Assembly (NCBI GenBank): GCA_002304835.1
Contig: DBPK01000027.1
Location: 36,780-90,524 of the forward strand
Length of the DNA: 53,745 nt
Source of the DNA: Firmicutes bacterium UBA1422
GTDB taxonomy: Bacteria > Bacillota > Clostridia > Peptostreptococcales > Anaerovoracaceae
Direction: 5' to 3'
The notes beneath the pieces are model-generated. The model did no database searches. It was not told the origin of the DNA and was given only the letters and a program-made list of their open reading frames with translations. Shown piece after piece: positions 34,548 to 43,923 of the stretch. Position 1 is the first letter of the stretch; each line of letters begins with the position of its first letter. Made by a program: the position numbers and the translations under genes.

Positions 34548-36361
34548 GCAAAGAAGAATACAAAGCGCTAAAAGAGAAAGACATGCAGCGCGCAGTGGAA
34601 ATAGCGGAAAAAATCAAAGCAGATCCCGACCCGCTTGTAAAGTACAAAGACAGCCGTCCTATAATGGACATAAAGCATATGATAGAAACCAGTGCCAGCG
34701 ATGAATGGTATGGAGATCATGTGGCCTTTTATCAAAAAGAAGAGAAAGGCGGAGAGTACAAAAAAATAACATATAAGGAAACCATGGCTGATATAAATGC
34801 CCTGGGGACTTCCCTTATAAACGAGGGATTCAAAGACCGCAGGATCGCCGTTATAGGTGAGAACTGCTACTGGTGGGCGGTTTCATATCTGGCGGTTCTT
34901 TGCGGCACGGGCATAGTAGTGCCCCTTGACAAAGAACTCAATGCCAATGAACTGGAACAGCTGGTAAAAAGATCGGAAGTCAGCTGCGTATTTTTTACGG
35001 GAAAATACAAAGATATATTCATAAAGATCAAGGAAGAAGGAGCGTCTTCTCTTGAAATGCTGGTGGATATGAACGCGGATGAAGAAAAAGACGGAGTCAG
35101 GTCCTGGAAATGCCTTGTTGAAAAGGGAAGGGAACTTCTAAAAGAAGGCAACAGAGAATTCCTTGATGCAGAGATAATAAGAGATGAAATGAGTGTGCTT
35201 CTTTTTACATCGGGGACCACGGGCCTTTCAAAGGGCGTAATGCTTTCTCACGGTAACCTTGTTGAGGATCTGATGGTCTCTCCCACGGTGCTCAAAGTAA
35301 ATGACTGGGACATATTTTTTTCGGTCCTGCCGATACATCATACGTATGAATGTACATGCGGTTTTCTGATGCCTCTTTATAAGGGAGCAGCTATCGCCTA
35401 TTGTGAGGGGCTGAAACAGATAGTCAAGAATCTTTCGGAAGTAAGACCTACAATGTTCCTTGGAGTTCCCATATTATTTGAGAACCTATACAAAAAGATA
35501 TGGCAGAATGTAAGAAAAAAAGGCAAGGAAAAAACTCTCAGAAAAGTAATAAAAATAAACAGAAAAACAAAGAAAATCGGCATAGATCTGGGCAAAATAT
35601 TTTTCAAAGATATCCTTGCTGTTTTCGGTGGCAGGATGAGAATGATGATAGTGGGAGGCGCTGCAATAAATCCGGAGGTTCTGGAAGGTATACAGGATTT
35701 CGGCATACAGGCCCTTCAGGGATACGGACTTACTGAATGTGCACCCATGGGAGCATTGAATCCTGACACTGCACCAAAAGCTGCGTCTGTAGGGAGAAAA
35801 TTTCCCACCTTCGGCATAAAGATAGAGGATATCAACGAAGAAGGCATAGGCGAGATATGCTTAAAGGGAGGCAATGTTATGCTTGGGTACTATGAAATGC
35901 CCGAAGCGACCGCCGAAGTAATAAAGGACGGGTGGTTCTATACGGGGGACCTGGGCTATCTGGATGATGAAGGCTATCTGTACATAACAGGCAGAAAAAA
36001 GAATGTTATCATAACAAAGAACGGAAAGAATGTTTATCCCGAAGAACTGGAATATTACCTTTCCAATGTTCCTTTCATTGAGGAGTCCATGGTATTTGGC
36101 GAAGATACCAGCGACGGCAGGGACACAAGTATAGTTGCCGCAGTCAAACTGGACGAGTATGAAGTGGAAGAACTTTTCGGCAAGGACATAACAGATAAAG
36201 AGCTGGAAGACAAAGTCTGGGAGGAAGTTGACAAAATCAATGCAGATGCGCCGTTTTTCAAAAAAATAAAAAAGGTTATCATAAGAAAAGAAGAGTTCGA
36301 AAAAAACACTTCCAAAAAAATAAAGAGATTTGTGGAAAGTAACAGAAAACAGGAGGCATGA
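34541..36361 (+). CDS. AMP-binding acyl-CoA synthetase-like protein, second copy
   Basis: A 606-residue paralogue of the gene directly upstream, with about 40 extra N-terminal residues. FTSGTTGLSKG starts at 222, with QGYGLTECAP, YTGDLGYLDDEGYLYITGRKKNVI and the terminal SKKIKRF Lys. Sequence similarity to the first copy runs along the whole length, so a tandem duplication followed by divergence is likely. The start at 34541 has AGGAGG upstream within the end of the first gene. It joins the racemase-like gene by a TGATG or ATGATG junction. Confidence 0.88.
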   Translation: MLSKEEYKALKEKDMQRAVEIAEKIKADPDPLVKYKDSRPIMDIKHMIETSASDEWYGDHVAFYQKEEKGGEYKKITYKETMADINALGTSLINEGFKDRRIAVIGENCYWWAVSYLAVLCGTGIVVPLDKELNANELEQLVKRSEVSCVFFTGKYKDIFIKIKEEGASSLEMLVDMNADEEKDGVRSWKCLVEKGRELLKEGNREFLDAEIIRDEMSVLLFTSGTTGLSKGVMLSHGNLVEDLMVSPTVLKVNDWDIFFSVLPIHHTYECTCGFLMPLYKGAAIAYCEGLKQIVKNLSEVRPTMFLGVPILFENLYKKIWQNVRKKGKEKTLRKVIKINRKTKKIGIDLGKIFFKDILAVFGGRMRMMIVGGAAINPEVLEGIQDFGIQALQGYGLTECAPMGALNPDTAPKAASVGRKFPTFGIKIEDINEEGIGEICLKGGNVMLGYYEMPEATAEVIKDGWFYTGDLGYLDDEGYLYITGRKKNVIITKNGKNVYPEELEYYLSNVPFIEESMVFGEDTSDGRDTSIVAAVKLDEYEVEELFGKDITDKELEDKVWEEVDKINADAPFFKKIKKVIIRKEEFEKNTSKKIKRFVESNRKQEA

Positions 36362-37443
36362 TGTACCCCAGAGTTGAAATAGACCTTAAGAAGCTGAGGC
36401 ATAATATTGACGAGATAGTAGCCCGCTGCAGGGAACTTCACATAGAAGTAGCCGGTGTAGTAAAAGGATTTACAGGGATACCGGAATGCACAAAACAGTT
36501 TGACGATTCCAATTGCCGTTTCATAGCCACCTCCAGGCTGGAGCAGGTGGAGGACGCAAAAAAGTACGGGATAACAAAAGAATTCATGCTTATAAGAGTC
36601 CCTATGATAACGGAGGCGGCAGATGCTATAAGGCTTACGGACATAAGTCTTCACAGTGAGATCGAAGTATTGAAAGCATTCAATGAACAGGCGCTAAAGC
36701 AGAAAAAAAAGCACGGGATAATACTGATGGCGGATCTGGGAGACCTGAGAGAAGGGTTTTGGGACACAGAAGAAATGATAAGTGCAGCTTTGATGGTTGA
36801 GAACAGTTTTGAAGGCCTTGAACTTTCGGGTGTGGGAACTAATCTTGGATGTTACGGCTCAGTAAGCGCAACGCCCCGGAAACTGGAAGAACTGGTCAGG
36901 ATCGCAGAATGCATAGAAAGCCGAATTGGAAGAAAACTTGAGTTCATTTCAGGCGGAGCAACGACTTCACTCCCAAGGGTATTTGAGAATAATATGCCTG
37001 AAAGGATAAATCTCCTACGTGTTGGAGAGGGGATAATCCTTGCCAAAGATCTCAGAGACCTTTGGGGGTATGATATGAGTTTCATGTATCAGGATGTTTT
37101 CACTCTTAAGGCGGAAGTGATAGAGGTGAAGGACAAACCGACTCATCCCGTTGGTGAGATAATGTTTGATGCATTTGGCATGAAACAGGAGTATGAGGAC
37201 AGGGGCATAAGAAGAAGAGCTTTGCTTGCCATGGGAAAAGTTGACTATGCTTTTCCGGACATGATCTATCCAAGGGACAAGGGGATACAAGTCCTGGGGG
37301 CTTCCAGCGACCATACCATAGTAGATATACAGGATACTGAAAGGGATATAAAGGTGGGAGACATTATGGAGTTTGATCTATGCTATGCCACCATTGTTTA
37401 TGTGACCAATTCTCCCAACGTTAAGATAACCTTTGCAAATTGA
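36361..37443 (+). CDS. Alanine/ornithine racemase family PLP enzyme
   Basis: A 360-residue fold-type III PLP enzyme with an alanine-racemase-type N-terminal barrel. MYPRVEIDLKKLRHNI opens the barrel and the PLP-binding Lys is Lys35 (AGVVKGF). GVGTNLGCYG and SGGATTSLPR are the barrel phosphate-binding regions, and a C-terminal beta domain follows with DIKVGDIMEFDL. It resembles ornithine racemase (Orr) and YhfX-like proteins, but no ornithine-fermentation genes are nearby, so the amino acid is open. AGGAGG lies 4 bases before this ATG; the ATG at 36358 is possible but too close to the RBS. Confidence 0.82.
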   Translation: MYPRVEIDLKKLRHNIDEIVARCRELHIEVAGVVKGFTGIPECTKQFDDSNCRFIATSRLEQVEDAKKYGITKEFMLIRVPMITEAADAIRLTDISLHSEIEVLKAFNEQALKQKKKHGIILMADLGDLREGFWDTEEMISAALMVENSFEGLELSGVGTNLGCYGSVSATPRKLEELVRIAECIESRIGRKLEFISGGATTSLPRVFENNMPERINLLRVGEGIILAKDLRDLWGYDMSFMYQDVFTLKAEVIEVKDKPTHPVGEIMFDAFGMKQEYEDRGIRRRALLAMGKVDYAFPDMIYPRDKGIQVLGASSDHTIVDIQDTERDIKVGDIMEFDLCYATIVYVTNSPNVKITFAN

Positions 37444-37468
37444 CAAAGAAGCACCTTTCTTTTATAAT
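37440..37468 (+). promoter_or_regulatory. Perfect consensus sigma-A promoter before greA
   Basis: TTGACA (37440-37445), 17-bp spacer, TATAAT (37463-37468). Every base of both hexamers and the spacing match consensus. The -35 begins inside the stop region of the upstream racemase gene. A small GACCT/AGGTC hairpin lies in the about 50-nt leader. Confidence 0.9.
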
Positions 37469-37527
37469 GTTTCAATACGGCCACGGGCTGAAATGACCTG
37501 CAAAAGGTCGGAAATGAGGGACCAAAA

Positions 37528-38001
37528 ATGACTGAAGAAGTACTTTTAACCAGAGAAGGATATGAAAAGATATCAGCTGAATACGATGAACTTGTATCTG
37601 TAAAACGTGCAGAAGTAGCCGAAAGGATAAAAGAAGCCAGGGAATACGGTGATATTTCTGAAAATGCGGAATATGATGCTGCAAAAAATGAACAGGCAGA
37701 ATTGGAAGAACGTATCACCAAACTGGAAGACAAGATGCGCAAAGCCAAAATAATAGAAGAAGGCAAATCTCCCAGGGGCAAAGTCAACATAGGCAGCAAA
37801 GTAACTGTCAAAGATACAAAGACCCGAAAAACCCAGGATTTCATAATCGTGGGCGCCACAGAGGCAGACCCCTTCGAAGGCAAGATCTCCAATGAGTCAA
37901 AGGTGGGAGAAGGCCTTATAGGAGCCAAGGTGGGCGATAAAGTCGATATCGAAGCGCCCAAGGGTAGAATCAGATATGAAGTGATAAGTATAAACAGGTG
38001 A
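37528..38001 (+). CDS. greA: Transcription elongation factor GreA
   Basis: Rescues backtracked RNA polymerase by stimulating transcript cleavage. At 157 residues it has the standard length: an N-terminal coiled coil (1 to about 75) whose acidic tip is in YGDISENAEYDAAK, then the C-terminal FKBP-like globular domain ending in GRIRYEVISI. It leads a run with lysS (4-bp gap) and asnS, all behind the perfect consensus promoter. Confidence 0.97.
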   Translation: MTEEVLLTREGYEKISAEYDELVSVKRAEVAERIKEAREYGDISENAEYDAAKNEQAELEERITKLEDKMRKAKIIEEGKSPRGKVNIGSKVTVKDTKTRKTQDFIIVGATEADPFEGKISNESKVGEGLIGAKVGDKVDIEAPKGRIRYEVISINR

Positions 38002-38005
38002 TAAA

Positions 38006-39529
38006 ATGAATGATAATAAAGACGTACAAGAGACATTAGAGCAAGAAAATGAGCAGGACCTCAGTGAACAGAGAATTGTTAGAAGAGAAAAGCTTAAAGC
38101 CCTTCAGGAAGCAGGCAGAAATCCATTTTTGATCGAAGAGTGGGATCAGAATGCCTACAGTCAGGACATCAAAGATGATTTTGACCGTATGGAAGGCAAA
38201 GATGTTTCTGTTGCCGGAAGGATAATGGCAAAGCGGGTCATGGGCAAGGCTTCATTTACGGATCTGCAGGATTATAAGGGAAAAATCCAGCTTCATGTCA
38301 AAAAAGATGTTCTTGGTGAAGAAGAATACAAGTGGTTCAAGACATATGACATAGGGGACATTGTGGGAGTTGAAGGAAAGGTTTTCAGGACTCAACGGGG
38401 AGAAGTCACAATAGAAGCCAACAGAGTGGTATTGCTCTCAAAATCCCTGCAGGTACTTCCTGAAAAATGGCATGGCCTTAAAGATACAGATCTCAGATAC
38501 CGCAAAAGATATGTGGATCTTATAGTTAATCCGGAGGTAAAAGAGTTATTCATAAAGAGAGCCTCCATAATCAAAGAAATCAAGAGAGTCCTTGAAGAGG
38601 ATTTCGGATACCTTGAAGTTGACACTCCAATATTGACCACCATTGCCGGCGGTGCCAACGCAAGACCCTTTGAAACCCACCATAATACTCTGGATATCGA
38701 TATGAAACTGCGGATATCAAACGAGCTTTATCTGAAGAGGCTTACTGTTGGCGGTCTTGACAGGGTTTATGAAATGGGCAAAATGTTCAGAAACGAAGGC
38801 ATGGATAAGAACCACAATCCCGAATTCACTTCCATGGAATGCTACATGGCCTACGGCAAAATGGAAGATGTAATGGAAGTTACCGAACAGGTGGTATCAA
38901 AAGCAGCTCTGGCATCTACCGGTTCCATGAAAATAACATATCAGGGAAAGCGGTTTGATCTTACGCCTCCATGGAAAGTACTAAAAATGGAAGATGCCGT
39001 AAAAGAGATAACCGGTGTAGACTTTTCAAAAATAGATACCGATGAAGAAGCCAGGAAGGTCGCAAAGAAATTCGGGCTGGAGGGTGCCGAAAAGATGACA
39101 AGAGGTCTGGTGATTGCAGAGCTTTTTGAAGAGCAGTGTGAAGATGTCCCCGGGTATCTTGACGGACCTGTTTTTGTTACTGGCCATCCCGTGGAGGTTT
39201 CTCCATTATCAAAAAGAGACCCGGAGGATCCCAGGATAACAAGAAGGTTCGAAGCCTACATAAACGGATGGGAAATTGCAAATGCTTTTTCCGAATTAAA
39301 CGATCCCATAGATCAGTACCAGCGATTCAAAGACCAGCAGGCCCAGCTTGAATCAGGAGATGATGAAGCACATCCAATGGATCAGGATTTTGTGGAGGCG
39401 CTGGAAGTGGGACTTCCTCCTACAGGAGGCCTGGGGATCGGTATAGATAGAGTGATAATGCTTGTGACTGATGCACAGAGCATAAGAGATATAATACTTT
39501 TCCCCACGATGAAACCACAGGAGAAATGA
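38006..39529 (+). CDS. lysS: Lysine-tRNA ligase (class II)
   Basis: A class II synthetase of 507 residues. The N-terminal OB anticodon-binding domain (about 60-165, VAGRIMAKRVMGKASF) is followed by the catalytic core: motif 1, motif 2 FRNEGMDKNHNPEFT, and motif 3 GGLGIGIDRVIML, with ETHHNTLD. Its last 4 bases overlap asnS (ATGA). Transcribed with greA. Confidence 0.97.
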   Translation: MNDNKDVQETLEQENEQDLSEQRIVRREKLKALQEAGRNPFLIEEWDQNAYSQDIKDDFDRMEGKDVSVAGRIMAKRVMGKASFTDLQDYKGKIQLHVKKDVLGEEEYKWFKTYDIGDIVGVEGKVFRTQRGEVTIEANRVVLLSKSLQVLPEKWHGLKDTDLRYRKRYVDLIVNPEVKELFIKRASIIKEIKRVLEEDFGYLEVDTPILTTIAGGANARPFETHHNTLDIDMKLRISNELYLKRLTVGGLDRVYEMGKMFRNEGMDKNHNPEFTSMECYMAYGKMEDVMEVTEQVVSKAALASTGSMKITYQGKRFDLTPPWKVLKMEDAVKEITGVDFSKIDTDEEARKVAKKFGLEGAEKMTRGLVIAELFEEQCEDVPGYLDGPVFVTGHPVEVSPLSKRDPEDPRITRRFEAYINGWEIANAFSELNDPIDQYQRFKDQQAQLESGDDEAHPMDQDFVEALEVGLPPTGGLGIGIDRVIMLVTDAQSIRDIILFPTMKPQEK

Positions 39530-40923
39530 TGAAAGAGGCACAGATAAGGAAGCTTTACAGAAATCCAAAAGAATACGAAGGACAGGAGATATCAATAAGA
39601 GGATGGATAAGGACCAACAGAGGTTCTAATAAATTCGGATTCATCGAACTTAATGACGGATCCTTTTTCAAATCGGTGCAGGTGGTATATGAAGCAGAAG
39701 TTATCGGAAACTTCGATGATATAGCAAAGGTGCCGATTTCTGCCGCACTTAAGGTCAGGGGAGAGTTCATTCTTACTCCCGATGCAAAGCAGCCCTTTGA
39801 AATAAAAGCATCGGATATCACAGTTTTAGCCGGATCCGATGCTGATTATCCTCTGCAAAAAAAGAGACACAGCCTTGAATACTTGAGGGAGATAGCTCAT
39901 TTAAGACCAAGAAGCAACACTTTTTCTGCAGTGTTCCGTATAAGATCGATCACTGCCTATGCAATACACAGGTTTTTTCAGGAAAACGATTTTGTTTATG
40001 TGCATACTCCCATAATCACAGGCAGTGATGCTGAGGGAGCCGGGGAGATGTTCCAGGTGACTACGTTTGATATGGAAGAGCCCCCCAAAAATCAAGGGGG
40101 CAGCATAGATTATTCTCTGGATTTCTTCGGAAAAAAGACAGGACTGACCGTCAGCGGACAACTGGAAGCGGAGATATTCGCTTTGGCCTTTCGCAATGTA
40201 TATACCTTCGGACCCACATTCAGAGCCGAGAACTCTAATACCGCAAGACATGCTTCCGAATTCTGGATGATAGAACCGGAAATGGCATTCTGCGATCTTG
40301 AGGGCAATATGGAAGTGGCTGAAGCAATGGTGAAATATATTATCAGATATGTAATGGAAAATGCACCGGAAGAAATGCAGTTTTTCAATAGTTTTATCGA
40401 TAAAGGTCTGATAAAGCGTCTGGAAAGCATAGTGGAGTCGGATTTTGCAAAAGTGACATATACGGAAGCAGTGGATCTTTTGAAAAAGTCACATGCAGAT
40501 TTTCAATACCCAGTCGAATGGGGGATAGATCTTCAGACAGAACACGAGAGATATATAACAGAAGAAATATATAAGAAACCCGTATTCGTAACAGATTATC
40601 CCAAGGAGATCAAGGCCTTTTACATGAGGCACAATGATGACGGCAAAACAGTCGCCGCCTGCGATCTTCTTGTGCCGGAGATAGGAGAGATCATCGGAGG
40701 CAGCCAGAGAGAAGAAAGATATGATGTACTTAAGAAACGCATGGATGAAGCAGGTCTTGATGAGAAGGATTACTGGTGGTATATGGAACTTCGAAAGTAC
40801 GGGGGAGTGGAACATTCGGGCTATGGACTGGGATTCGAAAGAATGATAATGTATCTGACAGGGATAAGCAACATAAGGGATGTTTTACCTTTCCCAAGGA
40901 CTCCCAGAACGGCTGAGTTCTAA
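39526..40923 (+). CDS. asnS: Asparagine-tRNA ligase
   Basis: A class II synthetase of 465 residues: OB domain at about 15-105 (ISIRGWIRTNRGSNKFGFIELNDGS), motif 2 with TFRAENSNTARHASEFWMIEPEM, and motif 3 SGYGLGFERMIMYLTG. GGSQREERYD near 395 separates AsnRS from AspRS. It overlaps lysS by 4 bases. With asnS present, tRNA-Asn can be charged directly. Confidence 0.95.
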   Translation: MMKEAQIRKLYRNPKEYEGQEISIRGWIRTNRGSNKFGFIELNDGSFFKSVQVVYEAEVIGNFDDIAKVPISAALKVRGEFILTPDAKQPFEIKASDITVLAGSDADYPLQKKRHSLEYLREIAHLRPRSNTFSAVFRIRSITAYAIHRFFQENDFVYVHTPIITGSDAEGAGEMFQVTTFDMEEPPKNQGGSIDYSLDFFGKKTGLTVSGQLEAEIFALAFRNVYTFGPTFRAENSNTARHASEFWMIEPEMAFCDLEGNMEVAEAMVKYIIRYVMENAPEEMQFFNSFIDKGLIKRLESIVESDFAKVTYTEAVDLLKKSHADFQYPVEWGIDLQTEHERYITEEIYKKPVFVTDYPKEIKAFYMRHNDDGKTVAACDLLVPEIGEIIGGSQREERYDVLKKRMDEAGLDEKDYWWYMELRKYGGVEHSGYGLGFERMIMYLTGISNIRDVLPFPRTPRTAEF

Positions 40924-40956
40924 AAATAAGGAGGCCTATACCTGTAAGAGGATAAT

Positions 40957-41391
40957 ATGAAGAAATTCTTCAACACTATAAAAAACGGAACTTTTAAGGG
41001 GCTTAAGACCGGACTTATGCTCCTTAAAATTATGTTACCCATATATTTGCTTGTTGTGCTACTCAAATATTCGCCAATTATGCCATGGCTACAGGAAATC
41101 TGTCAGCCGGTAATGAAACTTTTTAACTTGCCCGGAGATGCGGCGGTGCCCATAATAACAGGATTGTTTACAGATGAATACGGCTGTGTAGCGGCCATGG
41201 GAGGTTTTGAATTTTCCACAGCCGCCATTACTACTATTGCCATGGTCAACCTTATGGCCCACTCAATTCCTGTGGAAACCGCCATTGCTCACAAGATCGG
41301 TTTTTCTTCAGGTAAACTGGCGGTTTACAGAGTGGCTGCCGCAGTTTTGGTGGGCATTTTTATCGGATGGCTGGGGGGTGTGTTCCTATGA
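40957..41391 (+). CDS. Nucleoside-recognition (gate) domain membrane protein, SpmA-like half
   Basis: A 144-residue membrane protein with about four hydrophobic segments and the gate-domain core PGDAAVPIITGLFTDEYGCVAAMGGFEFS. Paired half-proteins like this (SpmA with SpmB, YjiG/YjiH-type) are thought to form a transport-like unit; SpmA/SpmB act in spore core dehydration in Bacillus. It overlaps its partner by 4 bases. RBS AAGAGGA. Spore function here is only inference: no sporulation gene is in the window. Confidence 0.75.
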   Translation: MKKFFNTIKNGTFKGLKTGLMLLKIMLPIYLLVVLLKYSPIMPWLQEICQPVMKLFNLPGDAAVPIITGLFTDEYGCVAAMGGFEFSTAAITTIAMVNLMAHSIPVETAIAHKIGFSSGKLAVYRVAAAVLVGIFIGWLGGVFL

Positions 41392-41855
41392 GTGAGAGCT
41401 GGAACCACATCTTGAACGAAATGCTTACGGGAAGTCTTTCCACCGTGCTGAATCTGCTGAAAGTACTGATACCTCTGATGATAATAATTGAATTTCTGGT
41501 ACAGTACAATATTCTGGAAAAAATATCAAAGCGCCTTGAGTTTATGGGAAAACCCATGGGAATGAGCAGGGATGCCATATTTCCTTTACTGGTGGGGACG
41601 ATAATGGGTGTGACCTATGGGGCCGGGACCCTGATGGAACTCAATGAAAGAAAACCCCTTTCAAAGAAGGATTTCGCACTTATAGGAGTTTTCATGTATT
41701 TGTGTCACGGTATAATAGAAACCGGTTTTCTGTTTGGCATAAACGGGGCAAACGTTTTTGTGGTGGTGGGTGTAAGACTTCTGATCGCTTTTGTTGTTAC
41801 CTGCATAGCGGCAAGACTTCCTTATTTCAGAAAGATGGAACACGAAAAAGTCTAA
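41388..41855 (+). CDS. Nucleoside-recognition (gate) domain membrane protein, SpmB-like half
   Basis: The 155-residue partner of the preceding gene with about four hydrophobic segments and the matching core DAIFPLLVGTIMGVTYGAGTLMEL. ATG 41388 overlaps the upstream TGA (ATGA) and has GGGGGGTG upstream, better than the in-frame start at 41367. The two halves share the gate fold and probably form a heteromer in the membrane. Confidence 0.75.
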   Translation: MSESWNHILNEMLTGSLSTVLNLLKVLIPLMIIIEFLVQYNILEKISKRLEFMGKPMGMSRDAIFPLLVGTIMGVTYGAGTLMELNERKPLSKKDFALIGVFMYLCHGIIETGFLFGINGANVFVVVGVRLLIAFVVTCIAARLPYFRKMEHEKV

Positions 41856-41901
41856 ATCAACTGAAAGAGTATCAAAACCGCTTAAAATTGCCCATTTATT
41901 A

Positions 41902-41930
41902 TTGCGATTGATCCCTACAAATGATATAAT
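41902..41930 (+). promoter_or_regulatory. Extended -10 promoter of the EF-G-like gene
   Basis: TTGCGA (41902-41907), 17-bp spacer, TATAAT (41925-41930) with TG one base upstream. It is 41 bp before the ATG. Confidence 0.65.
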
Positions 41931-41970
41931 ACTCACGCTGTATTTGAAAAAACTATTTAGGAGGTAGCAT

Positions 41971-43914
41971 ATGAAAGGCTATACCAGTGAAACTATCAGA
42001 AACATTGCTTTAGTTGGACACGGTGGATCCGGAAAGACCAATTTTCTGGAAGCGGCATTGCTGGCAACAGGAGTAATAAGCAGACTTGGAAAGGTCGAAG
42101 ACGGTAATACGGTCTCCGACTGGGATAAGATGGAAATAGAAAAAGGCTATTCCATAAGCACATCAGTAGTGCCTGTGGAATTCAACAAAGTCAAGATCAA
42201 TTTTGTAGATACACCGGGATTTTTTGATTTTGCAGGTGAAGTAAGCTCGGCGCTCAGAGCAGTTGAAGCTGCCGCCATACTGGTGGATGCCTCTTCCGGC
42301 ATTGAAGTGGGCACAGAAAAAGCATGGGATTCATGCAAGAAACTGGGTGTGCCAAGATTTTTCCTTATAAATAAAATCGATAAAGAAAATGTTGATACAG
42401 ATCAGCTGATCGCCGATCTTAAATCCAAATTCGGCACATCTGTAGTGACTCTTGATGATAAAGATGCTCTTAACGAAGCAGTGGCCGAGACGGACGAGGC
42501 TTTAATGGAGAAATTCTTCAGCGGCGAAGAGTTCACAGAAGAAGAATTCAACAAAGGTCTTTCCGGCGGCATAGGAGAAGGGGATATCGCACCGGTAATG
42601 CTTTGTTCTGCCCATGATGGAACAGGGGTGAAAGAGGCATTGCAGAAATTCATAGACCTGGTGCCAAAAGCCACAGATCATGCGCCATATCCGGCAAAGG
42701 ACGGTTCGGAGAAAGACATAGAGATCAAATGTGATCCTTCCGGCAAACCCGCCATACTTATATTCAAAACCGTCGCCGATCAGGTTCTGGGGAAAATATC
42801 TTTCGGAAAGATAATTTCAGGCAAAGTCAAAGGCGGACAGGAAATATATAATTCTGTTTCCGAAAAATCCGAAAAACTGGGGACCATGTTTTTCTTAAGA
42901 GGAAAGACAAGAGTGGATACGGCAGAAGCCGAAGCAGGAGATATAATAGCCATAGGCAAACTCCAGCATACCAAGACGGGAGACACACTTTGTGATAAGA
43001 ATAGTATCGTAGTATTCCCGCCAATCGATTTCCCGCAGCCCACTTTCTTTATAGCGGTAGAACCCAAATCAAAGGGCGATGAAGAAAAAGTCGGCACGGG
43101 ACTTAACAGACTGATGGAAGAAGATCCTTCTTTCGTTCTTCAGAGAAACACTGAAACTCAGCAGACCCTTCTTGGAGGGCAGGGAGAACAGCAGTTAAAT
43201 GTAATAACTGCGAAACTCAAAGATAAGTTCGGAGTGGATGTTGACAGAGTCAATCAGAAAATAGCATACAGAGAAACGATCAAAGGCAGTTCCGATGTGC
43301 AGGGCAAGCATAAAAAACAGACAGGTGGAGCAGGACAGTACGGAGATGTGCACATAAAATTCTCTCCGTCTCAGCAGGATGATCTTGAATTCACCGAATC
43401 GCTTTTCGGCGGATCAATACCCAAGAATTATGTTCCGGCCGTAGAAAAAGGTCTTAAAGAATCCATGGACAAGGGGCCTCTGGCAGGATGCAAGGTAGTG
43501 GGAGTAAAGGCAGACCTTTATGATGGTTCATACCATGATGTGGACTCAAACGAAATGGCATTCAAGATAGCGGCTTCACTGGCCTTCAAAAAAGGTATCG
43601 TTGAAGCAAACCCCTGTCTGCTGGAGCCGGTAATGCATATAGAAATAACAGTTCCCGATGAGTATATGGGAGACATAATGGGAGATATGAACAAGAGAAG
43701 AGGAAAGATTCTCGGATCCGAACCCCTGGCAGGAGGAGGTCAGAAGATAATGGCAGAAGCTCCCCAGGCGGAACTTTTCGATTATGCTGTCACAGTGCGT
43801 TCAATGACCCAGGCGAGGGGCAATTTCGTTATGAATTTCGAAAGATATGAACCTGTACCCGGACACCTTGCAGAAAAAATAATAGCGGAGCACAAAAAAG
43901 AAGAAGAAAAATAA
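41971..43914 (+). CDS. EF-G-like GTPase (FusA2/EF-G paralogue)
   Basis: A 647-residue translational GTPase resembling elongation factor G but with the diverged G1 loop GHGGSGKT (16-23) instead of AHIDAGKT, switch I core EKGYSIS instead of ERGITI, DTPGFFDF (G3) and NKID (G4). Domains II-V are recognisable: PEYGDVH-like QYGDVHIKF in domain IV and GDIMGDMNKRRGKI in domain V. This is the known EF-G-like paralogue class of many Firmicutes and Actinobacteria, whose cellular role is unsettled. The normal fusA is expected elsewhere. It has its own extended -10 promoter, strong RBS AGGAGGT and a terminator, so it is monocistronic. Confidence 0.88.
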   Translation: MKGYTSETIRNIALVGHGGSGKTNFLEAALLATGVISRLGKVEDGNTVSDWDKMEIEKGYSISTSVVPVEFNKVKINFVDTPGFFDFAGEVSSALRAVEAAAILVDASSGIEVGTEKAWDSCKKLGVPRFFLINKIDKENVDTDQLIADLKSKFGTSVVTLDDKDALNEAVAETDEALMEKFFSGEEFTEEEFNKGLSGGIGEGDIAPVMLCSAHDGTGVKEALQKFIDLVPKATDHAPYPAKDGSEKDIEIKCDPSGKPAILIFKTVADQVLGKISFGKIISGKVKGGQEIYNSVSEKSEKLGTMFFLRGKTRVDTAEAEAGDIIAIGKLQHTKTGDTLCDKNSIVVFPPIDFPQPTFFIAVEPKSKGDEEKVGTGLNRLMEEDPSFVLQRNTETQQTLLGGQGEQQLNVITAKLKDKFGVDVDRVNQKIAYRETIKGSSDVQGKHKKQTGGAGQYGDVHIKFSPSQQDDLEFTESLFGGSIPKNYVPAVEKGLKESMDKGPLAGCKVVGVKADLYDGSYHDVDSNEMAFKIAASLAFKKGIVEANPCLLEPVMHIEITVPDEYMGDIMGDMNKRRGKILGSEPLAGGGQKIMAEAPQAELFDYAVTVRSMTQARGNFVMNFERYEPVPGHLAEKIIAEHKKEEEK

Positions 43915-43923
43915 AAACGTCCT

